Source: Gallionella sp. UBA4737
GTDB lineage: Bacteria; Pseudomonadota; Gammaproteobacteria; Burkholderiales; Gallionellaceae
Direction: 5' to 3'
Length of the DNA stretch: 21,860 nt
Assembly (NCBI GenBank): GCA_002403995.1
Contig: DHIV01000016.1
Coordinates: 1-21,860 of the forward strand
In this document: positions 21,272-21,860 of the stretch, piece after piece
Position numbering within the stretch: the first letter of the stretch is position 1
How the letters are laid out: every line of letters begins with the position of its first letter
Translations under genes and position numbers: made by a program
Notes under the pieces: generated by a model
Seen by the model: only the letters and a program-made list of their open reading frames with translations
Database searches by the model: none
What the model was told of the DNA's origin: nothing

Positions 21272-21860
21272 TTATGCACCCAACAGGAAATGGATCAACA
21301 AGCCCAGCACCGCCAGCAGAAACGCGGTGCCCAAAAACTCCGGCGCGCGGAAGATGCGCATCTTGGCGAGCAGCGCTTCCAGCAAAGCCAGCGCGGCACC
21401 GGCCAATATCAGCTTGACCAGCAGCGCGATGATGGCCAGCGGCAGTGAATTCCAATTGCCCACCTCGGCAATGCCATAGGGAAAGAACAGCGCGATGCCG
21501 ATGGAAATATAGGCGAACAGTTTGAGGCTGCTCGCCCACTCAACCAGCGCCAGGTGGCGCGCCGAATACTCCAGGATCATCGCCTCGTGGATCATGGTCA
21601 GCTCCAGATGCGTGCTGGGATTGTCCACCGGGATGCGCGCATTCTCGGCCAGTAGCACGATCACGAAGGCCAATCCGGCAAAGGCGAGGCTGGGGTATAA
21701 CACAAACTGGTGATGCGCCAGCGCGTCCACGATGCGCGGCAGCTGCGTCGAGTGGCTGATCAGCGAAGCGGTGAAGAACACCATCAGCAATGCCGGTTCG
21801 GCGAGAAACGACACCAACATCTCGCGCCGCGCGCCGAGCGTGCCGAATGCGGTGCCGATA
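21272..21860 (-). CDS. hyfC: Membrane-arm anchor subunit (HyfC/HycD, NuoH family), N-terminus outside window
   Basis: Open to the window edge: the frame continues past M at 21820 into GTAFGTLGARRE, the NuoH-family cytoplasmic loop, so that Met is internal. About 196 C-terminal residues are visible. Signatures are RREMLVSFLAEPALL, the hydrogenase-type loop NARIPVDNPSTHLELTMIHEAMILEYSARHLALVEWAS, and four or five further hydrophobic segments to the end (LLIHFLLGA). The NuoH/HycD subunit joins the hydrophilic redox arm to the antiporter-like subunits. Gene order C-E-F-G-I matches hydrogenase-4 operons with hyfD absent from its usual place between C and E, and hyfH absent between G and I. Confidence 0.9.
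   Translation of the reverse strand, partial: IGTAFGTLGARREMLVSFLAEPALLMVFFTASLISHSTQLPRIVDALAHHQFVLYPSLAFAGLAFVIVLLAENARIPVDNPSTHLELTMIHEAMILEYSARHLALVEWASSLKLFAYISIGIALFFPYGIAEVGNWNSLPLAIIALLVKLILAGAALALLEALLAKMRIFRAPEFLGTAFLLAVLGLLIHFLLGA

Noticed and set aside
21151..21279. N-terminal extension of HyfE to 261 aa
   Set aside because: The extra 43 codons translate a palindromic repeat and are absent from E. coli HyfE; the internal ATG at 21150 gives the normal length.

Overview
The window reads as chromosomal DNA of a betaproteobacterium, most plausibly a Gallionellaceae-type (Sideroxydans/Gallionella-like) neutrophilic iron oxidiser. That placement is an inference from the house-keeping gene types, the moderate-to-high GC content and, above all, a porin/multiheme-cytochrome cluster; no rRNA or other marker settles it. 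No tRNA, rRNA, CRISPR array, transposase or prophage gene was seen.

Layout: (1) 1-2270: the N-terminal part of a leucyl aminopeptidase (pepA, minus), divergent from thyA-folA (plus), the dTMP/folate cycle pair. (2) 2294-8590, all minus, so transcribed right to left: a five-helix b-type-cytochrome-like membrane protein, a 24-heme c-type cytochrome, a 13-heme c-type cytochrome and a TPR plus beta-barrel outer-membrane protein. Together they could carry electrons between inner membrane, periplasm and cell surface. A divergent membrane-anchored ferredoxin/FAD/NAD(P) oxidoreductase (8910-10253, plus) sits beside it and may connect this chain to soluble carriers. (3) 10254-14075: a stand-alone receiver-domain protein, an Orn/Lys/Arg decarboxylase (minus) and dcd (minus). 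The receiver gene is bracketed by two copies of the decarboxylase 3' end, a sign of a past rearrangement. (4) metG (plus, 14231-16387), which carries an in-frame palindromic repeat and an AT-richer internal block. (5) 16533-21860, all minus: a hydrogenase-4/complex-I-like operon, hyfC(partial)-E-F-G-I. Its large subunit has lost the [NiFe]-binding cysteines, while the small subunit keeps its proximal [4Fe-4S] ligands. It is therefore probably a membrane ion-pumping redox complex that is not a hydrogenase.

The most striking points are the porin-cytochrome cluster, the cysteine-less hydrogenase-like complex, and the density of unrelated palindromic repeats in and around metG and in three of the four gaps of the hyf-like operon, including a 243-bp element with 29-bp imperfect terminal inverted repeats.
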